Shown here: one piece after another, positions 36,091 to 47,586 of the stretch
How the letters are laid out: each line of letters starts with the position of its first letter
Position numbering within the stretch: position 1 is the first letter of the stretch
DNA from: Salticus scenicus
Taxonomy: Eukaryota > Arthropoda > Arachnida > Araneae > Salticidae
Length of the DNA stretch: 64,000 nucleotides
Direction of reading: 5' to 3'
Assembly: GCA_963930645.1 (NCBI GenBank)
Contig: OZ005651.1
Coordinates: forward strand, 331,843,527-331,907,526
The notes under the pieces: generated by a model
Told to the model about the DNA's origin: nothing
The model's input: the letters and a program-made list of their open reading frames with translations, nothing else
Databases searched by the model: none
Made by a program: the position numbers and the translations under genes

Positions 36091-37499
36091 ACAAAAGAGT
36101 TGACAGGGTGTAAGTGGAAGACTTCATAAACCACACAAACTTTCAGAACATTAATACTTTATTAATCAACACACATAATTAAATATCCAGGAACACTTGG
36201 CTGGAAAACAAAGTTCAAAAACAAAGAAAAATACTTTTTGTGCTAAAAGCGGCAAACACAAAAGGCAAGAAAAATATAAGCTAAAAAGTTTCTCACACAA
36301 TTTTATATTTATACTGCATCCAGACAAAATATTGCCACACCCACAAAAAAAAAAAAAAAAAAAAAAAAAAGCATGAACTTGAAATGTCATTGGCTGCTGA
36401 TGAATTGTATCAAAGTTTCAAACATGATGATGTGACTAACGAAAGAACAGTGATATTGTACTTACAGCTATGTAATATTAATAAATCACTTGTTTACATA
36501 CTAATAACCAACATCAATGGCAGTTTGTAGTATCATCAACATTCATTATCCAGGAGACCTTAAAAACACTGGAGGTAGCCCCTGTAAATTTAGTTTTACT
36601 ACATAACACTCTATAAAACAAGAAATAAAAAAAAGAAAGAAAAAAAATGAAGAAACTTCATAAATAAACTTGTAGGTCAACACAATTAGATTTTTTTCTG
36701 CAGTCACAGTTGAATAAAATTAAGTCCTGAACATATTTCTGTAACGAACAACCAATAAGTCAAGAAAATCCATAATAAAAATGTGAAACACAAACAATCT
36801 GAGTAGATATTGCATGCACTATATTTTACATACATGTATAAACTCCACTGACAGTACATGTTCAAATAGAAAGGAACTTAGGGATGGGATGCAGGGCTCC
36901 CAAATCCAGTTAAATTTATTTCAAATTCTAACACACTTCCCATCATCTGACTTTTTTTTTTTTTTTTAAAGAAAGCATTTGTCATGAAATACAAATTTTC
37001 AGTTGAGTTGATTTTGGGTCAAAATGGACCTGAACACAGCAGCAAGGTTAAACAGTAATTGACTATGGGGATAGGAAAGAGGGGGGGGGGAGAACCTGGA
37101 GCCCCTTACTCTAGCTCACCCTTTCTTTTAAAAATTTAAACCACTTTCTATCATCTGATTGAGCTCAAGCTTTGTGTACATATTTATTATCTACATCGGC
37201 TGATTTAGAGTTTTTAGTATATTTTGGAATTAATATTTTTTTAAAAATACTTATTTCAAATGTTTATCTGTTGATAAACAACTGAGCCAAATGACAGTTT
37301 TTCACATTGAATGGTCTATTCTCTAATTTCATGGTCAGATCTGTAATGCATAATCCATCCAGCAGAACTTTAAAATCAGTTTGATTCCCTAGTTTCTAGT
37401 TCATTTTAAAATCATTTTTACTTATCAAAAGGTGTACTTATTGTCCTTAACTATGTTTCTTTCTGCATGAACTATATTTAACACTGAAGTTTCTAAATG

Positions 37500-37533
<34 letters not shown>

Positions 37534-39300
37534 TTTTTTCACTAGTTTCTGGCTGTCTTTACAGACAACTCTATTCATAAACCTGTTCCTTTTTATGTCC
37601 AATATTGCAGCATTTCCAACACTATATTCCTATGCTTGTTATGCTTGATCCACAAGCACCATTCTTCAACTGGTTTTTTAACAGTTTATTAGAAATACTG
37701 AAAGGTGTTTACATTATTTGCCATATAAGTATAAATTGGTTTATCACAAGTGAAGACTTGTATGTTACTGATAGTACAAGGTTGATTATGTAGAGGGGTT
37801 TGGGTTTAGGATGTTGCTCTATGGTTATTTTTTTAACTTATTTTTTTATTTTTTTTTTTTTTTTTTTTGTACAGCAAGGATTACTGGATCAGGACCTTGG
37901 CTTGAAGTTGATTCTGAATCTCTACAAACATCCATGCCTGACCTAGCAAGCCTGACATGGAGAGAAAAAGTGTCACAATACAAGCAGAATACATAACACC
38001 CAAAATTCAATTATCTGATTATGATGCTTTTGGTTAACTGGTATCTAAGTTAATTGGTTTTCAGACAGTCAAAACTCTACTAATTAGAAGTTAATGGCTC
38101 TGAAAAAAAAAAAAAGCCCAGTACTCAATACCTGAGAAATAATACTCAATACCCCGAATAGTAATAGTACCCTCAATAAGCCCAATACTCAACCTGAGAA
38201 ATACACATTACTAAAATGTGTAATGTACACACATCCATTTAAAAAATTTTAAACACCCTGCATTGCTGAAAACTTTATTATACAAAACTGATTAAGCACA
38301 TTATTATTGAATTATGAAGCATAAACAAATTACAAACAAATAATTTACAAGTTATTTGCAAATAACAATTAAATACAACAATTACATAAAATTTTATTCT
38401 AATATACTTTAATACTACAAAATCCATTAAAAAATATGTTAAAAATTTATATTAAAATATAACATACCTATTAAACAATGTTTTGGTGAAATACATATGT
38501 ATCTCTATTTTATTTATTTATTTTTTAATACTGGGAAATGTCGCAAGATAGGAACATATTTTTTTTTTTGACTTAAAAAGCTGTACAGTTTTTGAAATCT
38601 TGCTATATTCTGCTCTATGAAGGATTGTATGCCCCCTGATGATAAATCCTTCAAGCTTTGAGCATTTTCCATTTCTCATTGAATTTGTTATGTTCCACTT
38701 AAATTTGTACGGTTTCTCTTAAATATTAGTCGTATCTGAATGATATATATATTTAAATTTTGTTGGTTCTATTAATTCATCATTGGCATGAGTGGGTTTA
38801 ACCTGTCATTGTAGCATGATTATTTTAATTCATCTTTAATTTACTAATCATAGCTTTATTTATTTATTTATTTTTAACTGAACTGGCATTAATAAAGTAT
38901 TTCTTGTATGCTAAATTGTATAGGATTTACAATTATATACAGTATATATATTTATTTCAAAGTGTTTTAGAAGACTAATCATTTGTTAAATATTTGCAGA
39001 TATGAACAAAGCATTTAGAAAAATTTAATGTTAGAGAACTTTCTAAAACTTACATATTCCATCAGAGAATGATAAAAATGAAACATTGTAAATTTTTAAT
39101 CCTATTTTTTCAATGCCTGAAATACTTTTTACTTTAGATAAATAATTTTTTTTACAATATAACATCATGACACAACTTAACTTTTCATTCTAATTATTGT
39201 AAAAAGTGGAAACCTTTTTTCCAAAGTTATATAATTGTAAATGATTGATCAGTATTTTTAAAATTCTATTAAGATTTCAAATTCAAAATTGACATTAAAA
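36091..39300. other. Intronic non-coding DNA with homopolymers
   Basis: Poly-A at about 36,342-36,370, poly-T at 37,501-37,530 and about 37,850-37,868, and a small imperfect tandem (CAATACCTGAGAAATA type) at about 38,118-38,210. No gene. Confidence 0.5.
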
Positions 39301-39356
39301 AATACACAGAATTTTGAATTAAATAAAAAAGAAGTGGGGAGAAAAGTAATACTTAC

Positions 39357-40605
39357 TTTTAGGACACCGTCTTGAGTGTATACTTAATGCTTTCTCTGTA
39401 TTCTTGAGAACTTTTTTATTGGCAATATTTTTAATGGTGCTGGAATTAACTTTGGATGACTCTACAGAAGTAGAAGTAACTGTAGAATTTTCCTGAGTTT
39501 GGACTTCATTACTAGGTCTTTTTCCATCAAGTTCCCCTTTTTTAAATTCATTAGCATCTTTTGACTGAATCTTTTCCATGTTTTTTTCAGACTGACTGTT
39601 TTTAGGTGGTATTTTTTCTGGTTTTACACTTTCCTTAACTTCTTTATCATTTTTCACTATTTGTTCTGTATTTGATTTGGTTTTTGCATCTTTGTTTGGC
39701 TGCTTTTTTGCAGATGGTTTAAATTTATTAGCAGTAGTAAAACTCAGTCTCAGATATGAAGCAACAGCACTATTACCTTTATATTGCGGCTTGGGTGTCA
39801 TAGTTTTCTTTGCAGCAGTTTGATTAGTGGATTTATTTCCTGGAGTTTGAGCTTCACTGTCAGGTCTTTTTTCCTCAACTTCTTTCTTTAATGTTATGGT
39901 ATCATTAGAGGTATCTTTTGATTCAACAGCTTTAATGGTTTGTTCATCTTTAGACTGGATTTTCTCTACCTTTTTTTCAGATTCATTATCTTTAGATGTT
40001 ATCTGTTGTGATACCATGCTTTCCTTAATTTCTTTATCATTTGTTTTATCATTTTCCGTAATTTGTTCTGTATTTGATTTGGGCTTATCTTCTTTATTTA
40101 CTGTTTTTTTTGCAGATGATTTAAGTTTATTAGTAGCAGAAAAGCTCAACCTGAGAAATGCCGCCACAGCATTATTACCCAAATATGTAGGCTTTGCAGA
40201 CATTTTCTTTTTCATACTCTGAGTAATTGATTTATTTTTTGAATTATTTTTCATGTTTTCAGCCTTTTCATTGCTAGTTTTCAATTCTATTGCTAGCTCA
40301 TTTTCTGGTAATATCTTTGTGATTGCATCTTTAATTATGTTACTAATATCTTTTAACAGATCTGCATTTACATTTTTTTCAAACACATTTTTTTCAAATT
40401 TAAAATCAATTTTGCTAGCATGTAAAGCATCCTGAATAGTAGATTTTATTTTCAACTTATTTTCAGTGTAATAGTCACTATGTGTGATGCACATGAAATA
40501 ATAGCCAGCATTTTCATTTATTTTCTCACATAGTCTTTGCAAAAGAACAAAATCATAGCTAGTATTTTCATTAAATTTAAAATCACAAGTTGGAAAATGT
40601 TTTTC
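39357..40605 (-). CDS. Large internal exon with a two-copy internal repeat
   Basis: The acceptor is CTTTTATTTAG before 40,605 and the donor GTAAGT begins at 39,356. The length of 1,249 bp enters in phase 0 and leaves in phase 1. It encodes 416 residues, opening EKHFPTCDFKFNENTSYDF, which completes the zinc-finger region begun in the 52,225-52,379 exon. The middle contains two tandem copies of a ~134-residue unit (about 40,212-39,823 and about 39,810-39,478), each headed by a conserved block: KPTYLGNNAVAAFLRLSFSA and KPQYKGNSAVASYLRLSFTT. Lys/Glu-rich, probably disordered sequence with SNTEQI, EKIQSKD and KRP motifs follows each. No known domain is recognised. The frame carries on past the donor to 39,319, but that part is intron. 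Confidence 0.85.
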
Positions 40606-41605
40606 CTAAATAAAAGAAATAAATAAAATCATGTCAAACACATTCTGAAACAACAAATGAAGCTTATCATACATTAATTACTTTATAACTAATTTAACAT
40701 AGGATTTTAATTTACCATTTCATTTATAGGATCAAGTTTTACAAAATAACATCCTGAATTTATCCTTTAATAAACTCCCTAAAAAAAAAAATGACCTCTG
40801 TGTTTTTTCGAAAAATATGAAGAGCAAATTTAAAACAGTATTTAAAAGATAAAAAAGCATTTACAATACTCCACAATAAGCCAGTGATCAACACTGCTAT
40901 CCATTAAAATTTCTACATCAGGAAGGAATACAAATAAAAGAATATTTATCGGACGCAAAATTCGATAGTGTATACTAAGGGATGACAAAAAAAAAAAAAA
41001 AACTTGGATATTTTCTTTTTCTCTTTTTTCAGCTATTGCCAATTTTCTGTCACTTAGAAAGCATATTTCCAAACAAGTTTTATGTTGTCCTTCACATAAA
41101 ATTTGGGATCAAATCAAGTTTTCAAAACAAGAAAGAGTAGTTAGGAAAGTTGTAATTTTGAAAAGTATTTTAAAAATGGCAAAGATAAAGCAACATTATT
41201 GTAAAAAGTGTTAATTTCAGAATGGAAAATAAAGATGTTTGATTGTACAAGACAGCAAAAAAGATTAAAGGGTAACAGATCATGGGCAAGATAAGTTCAT
41301 GTAGCCTTCCATATATAAAAGTAATCAGTGAAGTAGTTAAACAGGAAATTGGGCTCTGAAGTTGCACATCTCTTTGAAGTGACTACAAGTAAAAAAGACT
41401 ATTTTTGAAAAATAGATTTATAACATGCTCAGAACTTGGAGATCTAGAAAAAGTATCTAGCAAAAGAATTCATTCAAAAACAGTGCAGCAACAATTAAAC
41501 AAAGCAGATTTAAAGGTCAAAAGACCTGCATAAAAGCCATTATTAACAAAATGAATTAAGAAAGCAAAATATCAGTGGGGTAATATATATATAAATGGTC
41601 ATTTA

Positions 41606-41790
41606 CAAGGCCCGATCTCCTATGGGACAAAGGAGACAAGTCCCCAGCCACCATTTATAAGAAGACTCTCAAATCCATTGCCTTAGTATTTTACATATAT
41701 ACAAAATTCACTAAATGTATTTTATGTTAGAAGGGGGCTCCTAATTAATGATTTTTCCGTAAGGCCCCCACTTCTGTAAGTCAGTTCCTG
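41606..41790. mobile_element. 185-bp hAT-type MITE with 8-bp duplication
   Basis: A perfect 8-bp direct repeat GTCATTTA flanks it (41,598-41,605; 41,791-41,798). The ends are CAAGGCCCGATC and (complement) CAGGAACTGACTT. The GC-richer interior includes AAGGCCCCCACTT. The 8-bp duplication is the hAT signature. Confidence 0.7.
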
Positions 41791-41941
41791 GTCATTTAAT
41801 GATTGTCAGCAATTTTTTTCTGATGAGTCTGAGTTCAACTTATTTAGAGCTGGCAGAAACAAGCTAGTCAGATGATGAAATGGTAAACATTTTAATGAAA
41901 ACTGCATTATTAAAACAGTGACATATTCTCTGCACATAGTG

Positions 41942-42678
41942 CATAGATGCCAACTTTGCAGTTTTAAAAATAGGAAGATTTTTACTTGAAAATAGGAAGA
42001 AAAAAGGAAGATTTCTACTCTGAAATAGGAAAATTAAACTACTACATTTTAAACTATTTTAAGATAAATCTAATTTTTAACAGAAAATACCTAATATTTT
42101 TATAGCAAATAATAATATAGCCCTCAAAAATTTCCTTGGTAGATTTGTAACGTAATGAGAGAAAAAAAACCCACGTAATGAGTCTGATATTACATATCTT
42201 GCATAAGACCTATAATTGGTGATTCAGTATGTAAAACAAATAGCTTCAAAATTCTAATATAGCAAGCGTTAATGAATATTAATATTTATATAGTAGATGA
42301 CAAACACTGGAAACATGGTTTCTACAGGGCATTTATTCACCAATCGCTAGTTGGAGATAAGAAAAGAGGGTGGGGGAGTAAAAGAATAATTACATGATTT
42401 AGAAATATTAAATAATTATATTTCTTTATAGGTTCTAAATCTCATAAAGTAAGTTTAAAATGAATATTGACATTTTTGTTGTGGCTGGTGAAAGGTTGGG
42501 AATTGGAAGGCTTCCATTGAGCAGCTGATCGCCAATCATTAATGTGTTTCTTTTTATTAATGAACAATATTCGTAACTTTTTCAAAAGCAAAAGAAATTC
42601 AATTAAAAATCAGAAACCAGAAGATTAATTTAAAAATGAGAAAACTTCTAACAAAAAATGGAAAAGTTGGCACCTATG
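41942..42678. mobile_element. Inverted-end element carrying satellite family S
   Basis: The left end CATAGATGCCAACTTT and the right end AAAAGTTGGCACCTATG are inverted repeats. GGAAGATTT/TAGGAAGA motifs near the left and AGAAGATTAATTT near the right extend the similarity. The middle (about 42,220-42,560) holds units of family S (TTCTAAATCTCATAAAGTAA, GTTGTGGCTGGTGAAAGGTT). Family S is thus seen inside a bounded element here. No target duplication was found. Confidence 0.5.
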
Positions 42679-42699
42679 AAAATGATATGGGAATGTGTA

Positions 42700-43712
42700 A
42701 CTATTCAAGAAAAACTTTTCAAGTTTTAACACTCAAGAGATCAATTACCTAGGAAAAACAAAAAAAGCTATTTTAAGAGTAAATGCCTACCTGATATTTT
42801 GGAGTTATATTACACTTTTCCACAACCAATTTTTCAAGATAATGCACCTTGACACATGGTGACTGTGGTAACTTTGATTCTCATTGTTTAAATTATGTAT
42901 GCATGCTCATGCGCATACATTAATGTGTGAGTAATCACTAGTTTTTTTTTTCACTTAAATCTTATAAAGAATATCTTAGGCTTTCTTCTTTACTGTGGCT
43001 TGGAAATAGACAAGATATCAATCAAATTGAAAATGTTTGGTTTACAAAAATTTAAGCCTGCAACTTTGCAAGAACTTGACAAATTATTTATGTTTAATCA
43101 GTGAAATTTCCAAAGATTATGTTAAAAGACTGTTCACTGTATTTACACATGTATAATGTGCACCATAAATTTGACATGCAAGTGATTTTTTAGATTGCGA
43201 ACCAAATGAATCAACCGTCAATTGCTTGATGTTTCAGTGTCATTCTTCAAACGATGTCTTTCAGTTCTATACTATAATACTCAATCCTAAGAACTAAAGA
43301 GACACCTAATACAACTGATAATGCAGCTCTTCAAATACCTGAAGTAACAATACTTCCTTCCTTTCATCATTTTTTGACTGGATGTTCTGCCCCTTACTTA
43401 TCTCCAATACAAAGATAAAGAAGAATGATACTGTTTTCCCCCCCCCTATTTTTCAACACTTGCTTTATGAAATCCTTTATACTTGTTACCGGACATTGGG
43501 AAGTTTTCAGTACTATGCAATGACCATGGGGAGAGGTCAAATTGTATTGAATCCAAACTTCATTCAAAAATGGACTAAGCCCAGAACTAATCATACATAG
43601 TGATTTCATTTCCTTCATTCCATATTAGAGAAGAGCGTCTTTTGATAATGTGCAAATAAGATAATAAAGCGATCTAGTTATACTGCAACATTTAAGTTGA
43701 AAAAAGTGTACC
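42700..43712. other. Intronic non-coding DNA
   Basis: GTATTTACACATGTATAATG near 43,139 resembles the ends of some Tigger-like elements and may be the start of the element carrying the next pseudogene. Otherwise nothing is seen. Confidence 0.4.
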
Positions 43713-44595
43713 ATGCAAAAGAAAAATAGTAATCCTGTTTCAAGTCAGAAATCCATTGCTAGCGAGTCAAGTGTGAGTGAGTGGAGGTATATTGCAGAAA
43801 AAATTAAGAAAGCATCATACAAAAAGTGTGCTTTTGCAGTGGAAGGGTGATCCATGTAAATATCCACAAGTGGAGCAGCAGCTTTTAAATTATACAACGG
43901 ATTTATGGTGTTTGGGATATTCAGTCATGATGGAAATGATGATGTTCAAGGCCTATAAAAAAACTAGGAAAATGAATATCCCAAGAGAAGATTTCAAGGG
44001 GAGTTATGGCTGGGTGCAAAGCTTTATGAACCGTAACGATCTTTCGATCAGGAGAAGAATGACACCATCGCAGATTCTGCTGGAAGAATATAAGGAAAAG
44101 CATACCAAGTTTTTTCTGGTAGGTTATAAGGTTGTAAAAACAAAAAGGATATGAGATGTTACAAGTTAGCAATGCTGGACAACCTCAAACATTCATTCTG
44201 TTGAAGATAGAAGCCTTCAAGTGTGCATGACAAAAACAGACAAGCAATGATGCACTATTATGCTGGTCATTATAGTTGACAGCTACAAGTTGACACCATA
44301 TATCATTTTAAATGTAAAACTATCTCAAAAGGATCTTTTCCAGTCAGGATAACTGTAAAAGCATAGAAAAAGGAGTGAATGATGAAGGGGCTCATAAAAG
44401 ACAGGATTAAACATTGTATGGGAGCGTTGGACAGGTGCTTTACGTCAGCCAATGATATTCGTCCTGGACAGCTTCTGTGGAAGCATGACACCTGAAATAA
44501 AAGTGAAAATTCATCGCTCAAATGATTTGGTGGTGATACTTGGTAGGATGACAAAAGTGCTGCAGACATTAGATGTTGTCAGCAACTGACGATTT
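43713..44595 (+). pseudogene. Tigger (pogo-type) transposase pseudogene
   Basis: Starting at ATG 43,713 the protein reads MQKKNSNPVSSQKSIASESS, then shifts frame near 43,845. The CENP-B-type DNA-binding region follows (YPQVEQQLLNYTTD, DFKGSYGWVQSFMNRNDLSI, RRRMTPSQILLEEYKEKH). After 44,154, frames with many stops keep the DDE-core landmarks: WTGALRQPMIFVLDSF, NDLVVILGRMTKVLQTLDV. Several stops and shifts make it inactive. It is an older and different family from the nested Tigger at 9,853. Confidence 0.8.
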
Positions 44596-44639
44596 AAAGT
44601 TGCATTTTGTCATGCATACGATCGACTACTGCAAATCCT

Positions 44640-45405
44640 GAGAAATCAGTACCCAAAGTAGCCACATTTGGCAGCAGTGAGAGCATGCAAATCAAACACA
44701 TTGGACAGCATGTACGGGTATAACAGTCCATGCAGCTTCAACTTGCCACATATCACTTGTCATAGAAACTAAAAAGTAGCGAGCATGCTAGTTGCTCCTC
44801 AGCAACCATTGACCTTACATCATCAATTTATGCAAGATCATGAGAAGGCAACAGTCAAACACAGGCAACATGAGATCATGCATCGTAGTACTGAAACGTA
44901 ACATTACATAGGACTCAAGTATAGGACAGTGTCATGGGTCCCCACATATCAGAAATGTAATGGCTGCTATTCAGAGTGCTGGCAATACAAACAAGAGGTA
45001 ATCAAAATCTGTGTCTAATGGCACCCTAAACCCTCATATACAATGTCAAATGCAAGCTGGCAATATGTGTTCTCCACAATGACACCAAATATGGATGTGA
45101 TCATTTTGATGCTATACACAGAACTATAATTCGTCTAAGATGACACCACATTCATTATTGACCACATCACTATCGAGGCATTTCAGTATGTGATGCAGTG
45201 TCAAGAATAGCCGAAGCCATGGTTGTGATGATGGCAATACATACTTTCTTGAACATTTTCTTGACTCAGGGTTCATGATGTTGTACGATCAACTAGGGCC
45301 ATGCAGAGAACATTTTTGTCTTCTTGGTTGCTAGTGATAAGAAACCACTGACATACTGCACACTGGAAGGCAGTCATGGAATCTTGTCCAATGCAAGCAA
45401 CAACA
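44640..45405 (+). pseudogene. Highly decayed Tc1-like transposase relic
   Basis: There is no frame longer than a few dozen codons, but the sequence parallels 51,140-51,560: CATATCAGAAATGTAATGGC against TCATCAGAAATATAATGGCT, then TATTCAGAGTG.TGGCA. Tc1-type N-terminal wording (MAAIQSAGN) is visible at 44,958-44,985. Its orientation matches the relic at 50,960. Confidence 0.5.
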
Positions 45406-45410
45406 TTGTA

Positions 45411-46155
45411 GTACAATATGGAACCGTTTATCCGGAATTATATTTTCAGACAATTAACTTCTGATATTTATATTAACACTTTGAGGTCTAAGCCCGAGTG
45501 TCACTCAGGTTGCTGTTTTCAGCAAAGCGAACTAAGCCCGAGATTCTCTCAGTGTCAACTTTTAACTCTTTGAGTTATAAAAGTACCGACTAAATTCATT
45601 CGTAGAATTTTCAAATATCCTCTATGAATTTTTTAGTTCCAAAAACAAAACAAAAAATATATAAATATATATATATATATAGACAGATAGATACAGATGG
45701 CAGTACTAAACCGAAGTAAGTATTATATAATGATCTAGAATCACAGTTACTTCTTTGATTACTTTGGGCGTTCGTAAGCAGAAGTTTATTTAAGTCTATG
45801 TAAAATTTTATGTTAGAAAATTATGTTTTCTTATGTGGAGCTTTTTTTTTTACTTTAAAACATACTTTTTTCAATAATTTCTCATTAAATATTAATTCTT
45901 AGCATATTTAAATAGTTCCTTCATTATGAATAAGAACAGTTAGAAGTTTATAATAAAAAAATATTATTAAAATACATATCTGCCATGTATTTAAAAAAAA
46001 AAAATCATGAAAAGTACCAAAAACCCGCAGTCTACAGGGAGATGAGTGGTCGAAGTAGCTCAGACTTAAGGGGGAAAAAAAATGGTCTAGCATTGTAATT
46101 TAAAACAATTAAAAGTAGACAAAACATTTAATAACAACAATAAAAAAGTCCATTT
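45411..46155. other. Non-coding; one Tigger-type inverted end and a TTAA-linked motif
   Basis: GTACAATATGGAACCGTTTA (45,412) resembles the outward ends at 47,440-47,463 and 48,180-48,213 (complement CAGTAGGGAACCAATTATCC). TTAACACTTTGAGGTCTAAG at 45,473 recalls a piggyBac-type end next to TTAA, with two AAGCCCGAG motifs following. A short (TA)n run sits near 45,658-45,680. Confidence 0.35.
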
Positions 46156-46177
46156 AATTTTGTTATATTTATTATAT

Positions 46178-46620
46178 TTATGCGAGGCTGTCGGCTTGCT
46201 CGTTACCAAAAACACCGCAGTGGCCAGGTATCCACTGAAGTACCACACATTTCCTTCTTAAACTCAACTCCCACAAAAAATGCTGACACCGGGAGATTTC
46301 TTCTGAGAAGTGCAGACTGACCGAGCTAATTGCCTGAGTTGCGGCTTGGGAATCGGAAAATAAGACCACTTTATCAAACTTATCGGCACAAAACAATAAA
46401 TACTTAAGAGCAATTCGGACAGCCTCCACCTCACCATCAAAAGCTGTTTGAAATTTTCCTGCAGAAGCATAAAAGGAGAATAAGTTCGAAAATACTCCTG
46501 AACCTGCAATCTCAAGAATTTCACAAAAGGGTCCATCAGTATAGACATGTAACCATTCAGGTTCTGGGTACCTTGTATTAACAGTGTCTAAACAAAACTC
46601 CTCATAACCTGTATAGAGTT
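46178..46620 (-). pseudogene. Non-LTR RNase H domain (inverted 5' piece)
   Basis: One open frame reads through the RNase H fold: HVYTDGPF (first Asp), FDGEVEAVRIALKYLL (Glu), VVLFSDSQAATQAIS (Asp), VVLQWIPGHCGVFGNEQADS (His and last Asp). All four acidic or active positions are recognisable; the Ser after the first Asp-Gly is Pro. The domain would remove RNA from the RNA/DNA hybrid. It stops at the left target duplication. Confidence 0.85.
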
Positions 46621-46746
46621 GTTCTTCTTAAAAAGCCCATCCGTAAGACATAAGTTTGTTTTTATTTGTTCGATATTTAGTGGATTAGAAGGTTTTTCAA
46701 CTCGGTACTATCATTCCCTTCCATAAAGCTGTATATTAAACAAATA

Positions 46747-47030
46747 ATGGATAGGTATTTAAAACTCCAAATTCGTGACAGAATAAAATTAAAGCATTGG
46801 AGGGCTGAAGATCTTTTAAAAATTCCCAGCAGTCCACGACGGCAAGCTGTGGCCCAGTTCTGCCTCTTGACTGGGCATGATTGTTTGGTAGAACATCTCC
46901 ATCACATTGGAATCTTTTCAAGTCCTGGTTGTCCCCTCTGCAAAGAATAAACACCGATGTGCTTCACTTCATGGCAACTCTGAAACTGCACTTTACTGGC
47001 GTGCCAAAGAACTTTTAAGGCAATGACTTT
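46747..47030 (+). pseudogene. Non-LTR ORF2 C-terminal tail (3' piece, sense)
   Basis: It reads LLKIPSSPRRQAVAQFCLLT, GHDCLVEHLHHIGIF and SSPGCPLCK, the Cys/His-containing tail that follows RNase H in arthropod Jockey/I-type elements. A shift at about 46,950 is followed by ALYWRAKELLRQ in another frame. About 90 bp of 3' UTR then precedes the right target duplication. Confidence 0.75.
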
Positions 47031-47127
47031 GGTCACTTCTACTTTTTTTCTTGCAATCATTTTGCTTCTGTGTTCTTATTTTATTTCCAATAAGCCTTGC
47101 CATTGGAAATAAAATTTTGTTATATTT

Positions 47128-47555
47128 TAAAAGAAGTATTTATTTATTTATGTGGTAAGGAGTATAAGTTGAAAGATCATTTTTTCAATTTCTAAATGTT
47201 AAATTATTTTTTTTTTTTATAAAAAATATGGATAGTATTTCTTTTTCTTTTTTTCATTAAGTGGCTTTTGAATGTAAATATAATGCATAATTATTTGTCA
47301 TAACATATTTTTGTTGCTATACAACATAAATTGCACAGATAGTTTTTTGTTTTCAAAAATGTCAATAGATGGAGCCACTACACAATATCATATAAAGGCA
47401 ATTTAAGTTACCTTGAAAGGGTTGGGTAAAACTGATTCTGGATAATTGGTCCTGTACTGTATTTATTTTGGAGAGGGGAGAGGAAAGATGATAAATAAAA
47501 TGAAGAATGATAAATCTTTAAAAATGTATGAATATTGTGCATTTTCATGGATATA

Positions 47556-47586
<31 letters not shown>

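Larger units (their letters stand above)
31222..39356 (-). other. Intron (8.1 kb) of the RS-protein gene
   Basis: It lies between donor GTAAGT at 39,356-39,351 and the acceptor at 31,223-31,222, with phase 1 on both sides. It carries a palindromic MITE, two clusters of satellite family S, a TTAA-bounded element and long homopolymers (for example poly-T at 37,501-37,530). No other exon is recognised. The remaining sequence is AT-rich and featureless. Confidence 0.7.
46171..47112. mobile_element. Twin-primed (5'-inverted) non-LTR retrotransposon
   Basis: An RNase H segment on the minus strand (46,178 to about 46,700) is joined head to head with the element's 3' end on the plus strand (about 46,745-47,112). 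The whole is flanked by a perfect 15-bp direct repeat AATTTTGTTATATTT (46,156-46,170; 47,113-47,127). Inversion of the 5' part within one target duplication is what twin priming during target-primed reverse transcription produces. The family looks like a Jockey/I-type element with a C-terminal RNase H. Confidence 0.8.

Noticed and set aside
38628..38660. CUGAUGAU motif as a further hammerhead
   Set aside because: No GAAA element or closing stems at the needed distance.
39896..40222. 108-codon plus-strand frame
   Set aside because: Antisense of the spliced, phase-consistent minus-strand exon.
43394..43618. 74-codon minus frame overlapping a 72-codon plus frame
   Set aside because: Mutually antisense short frames with no domain wording upstream of the Tigger relic.
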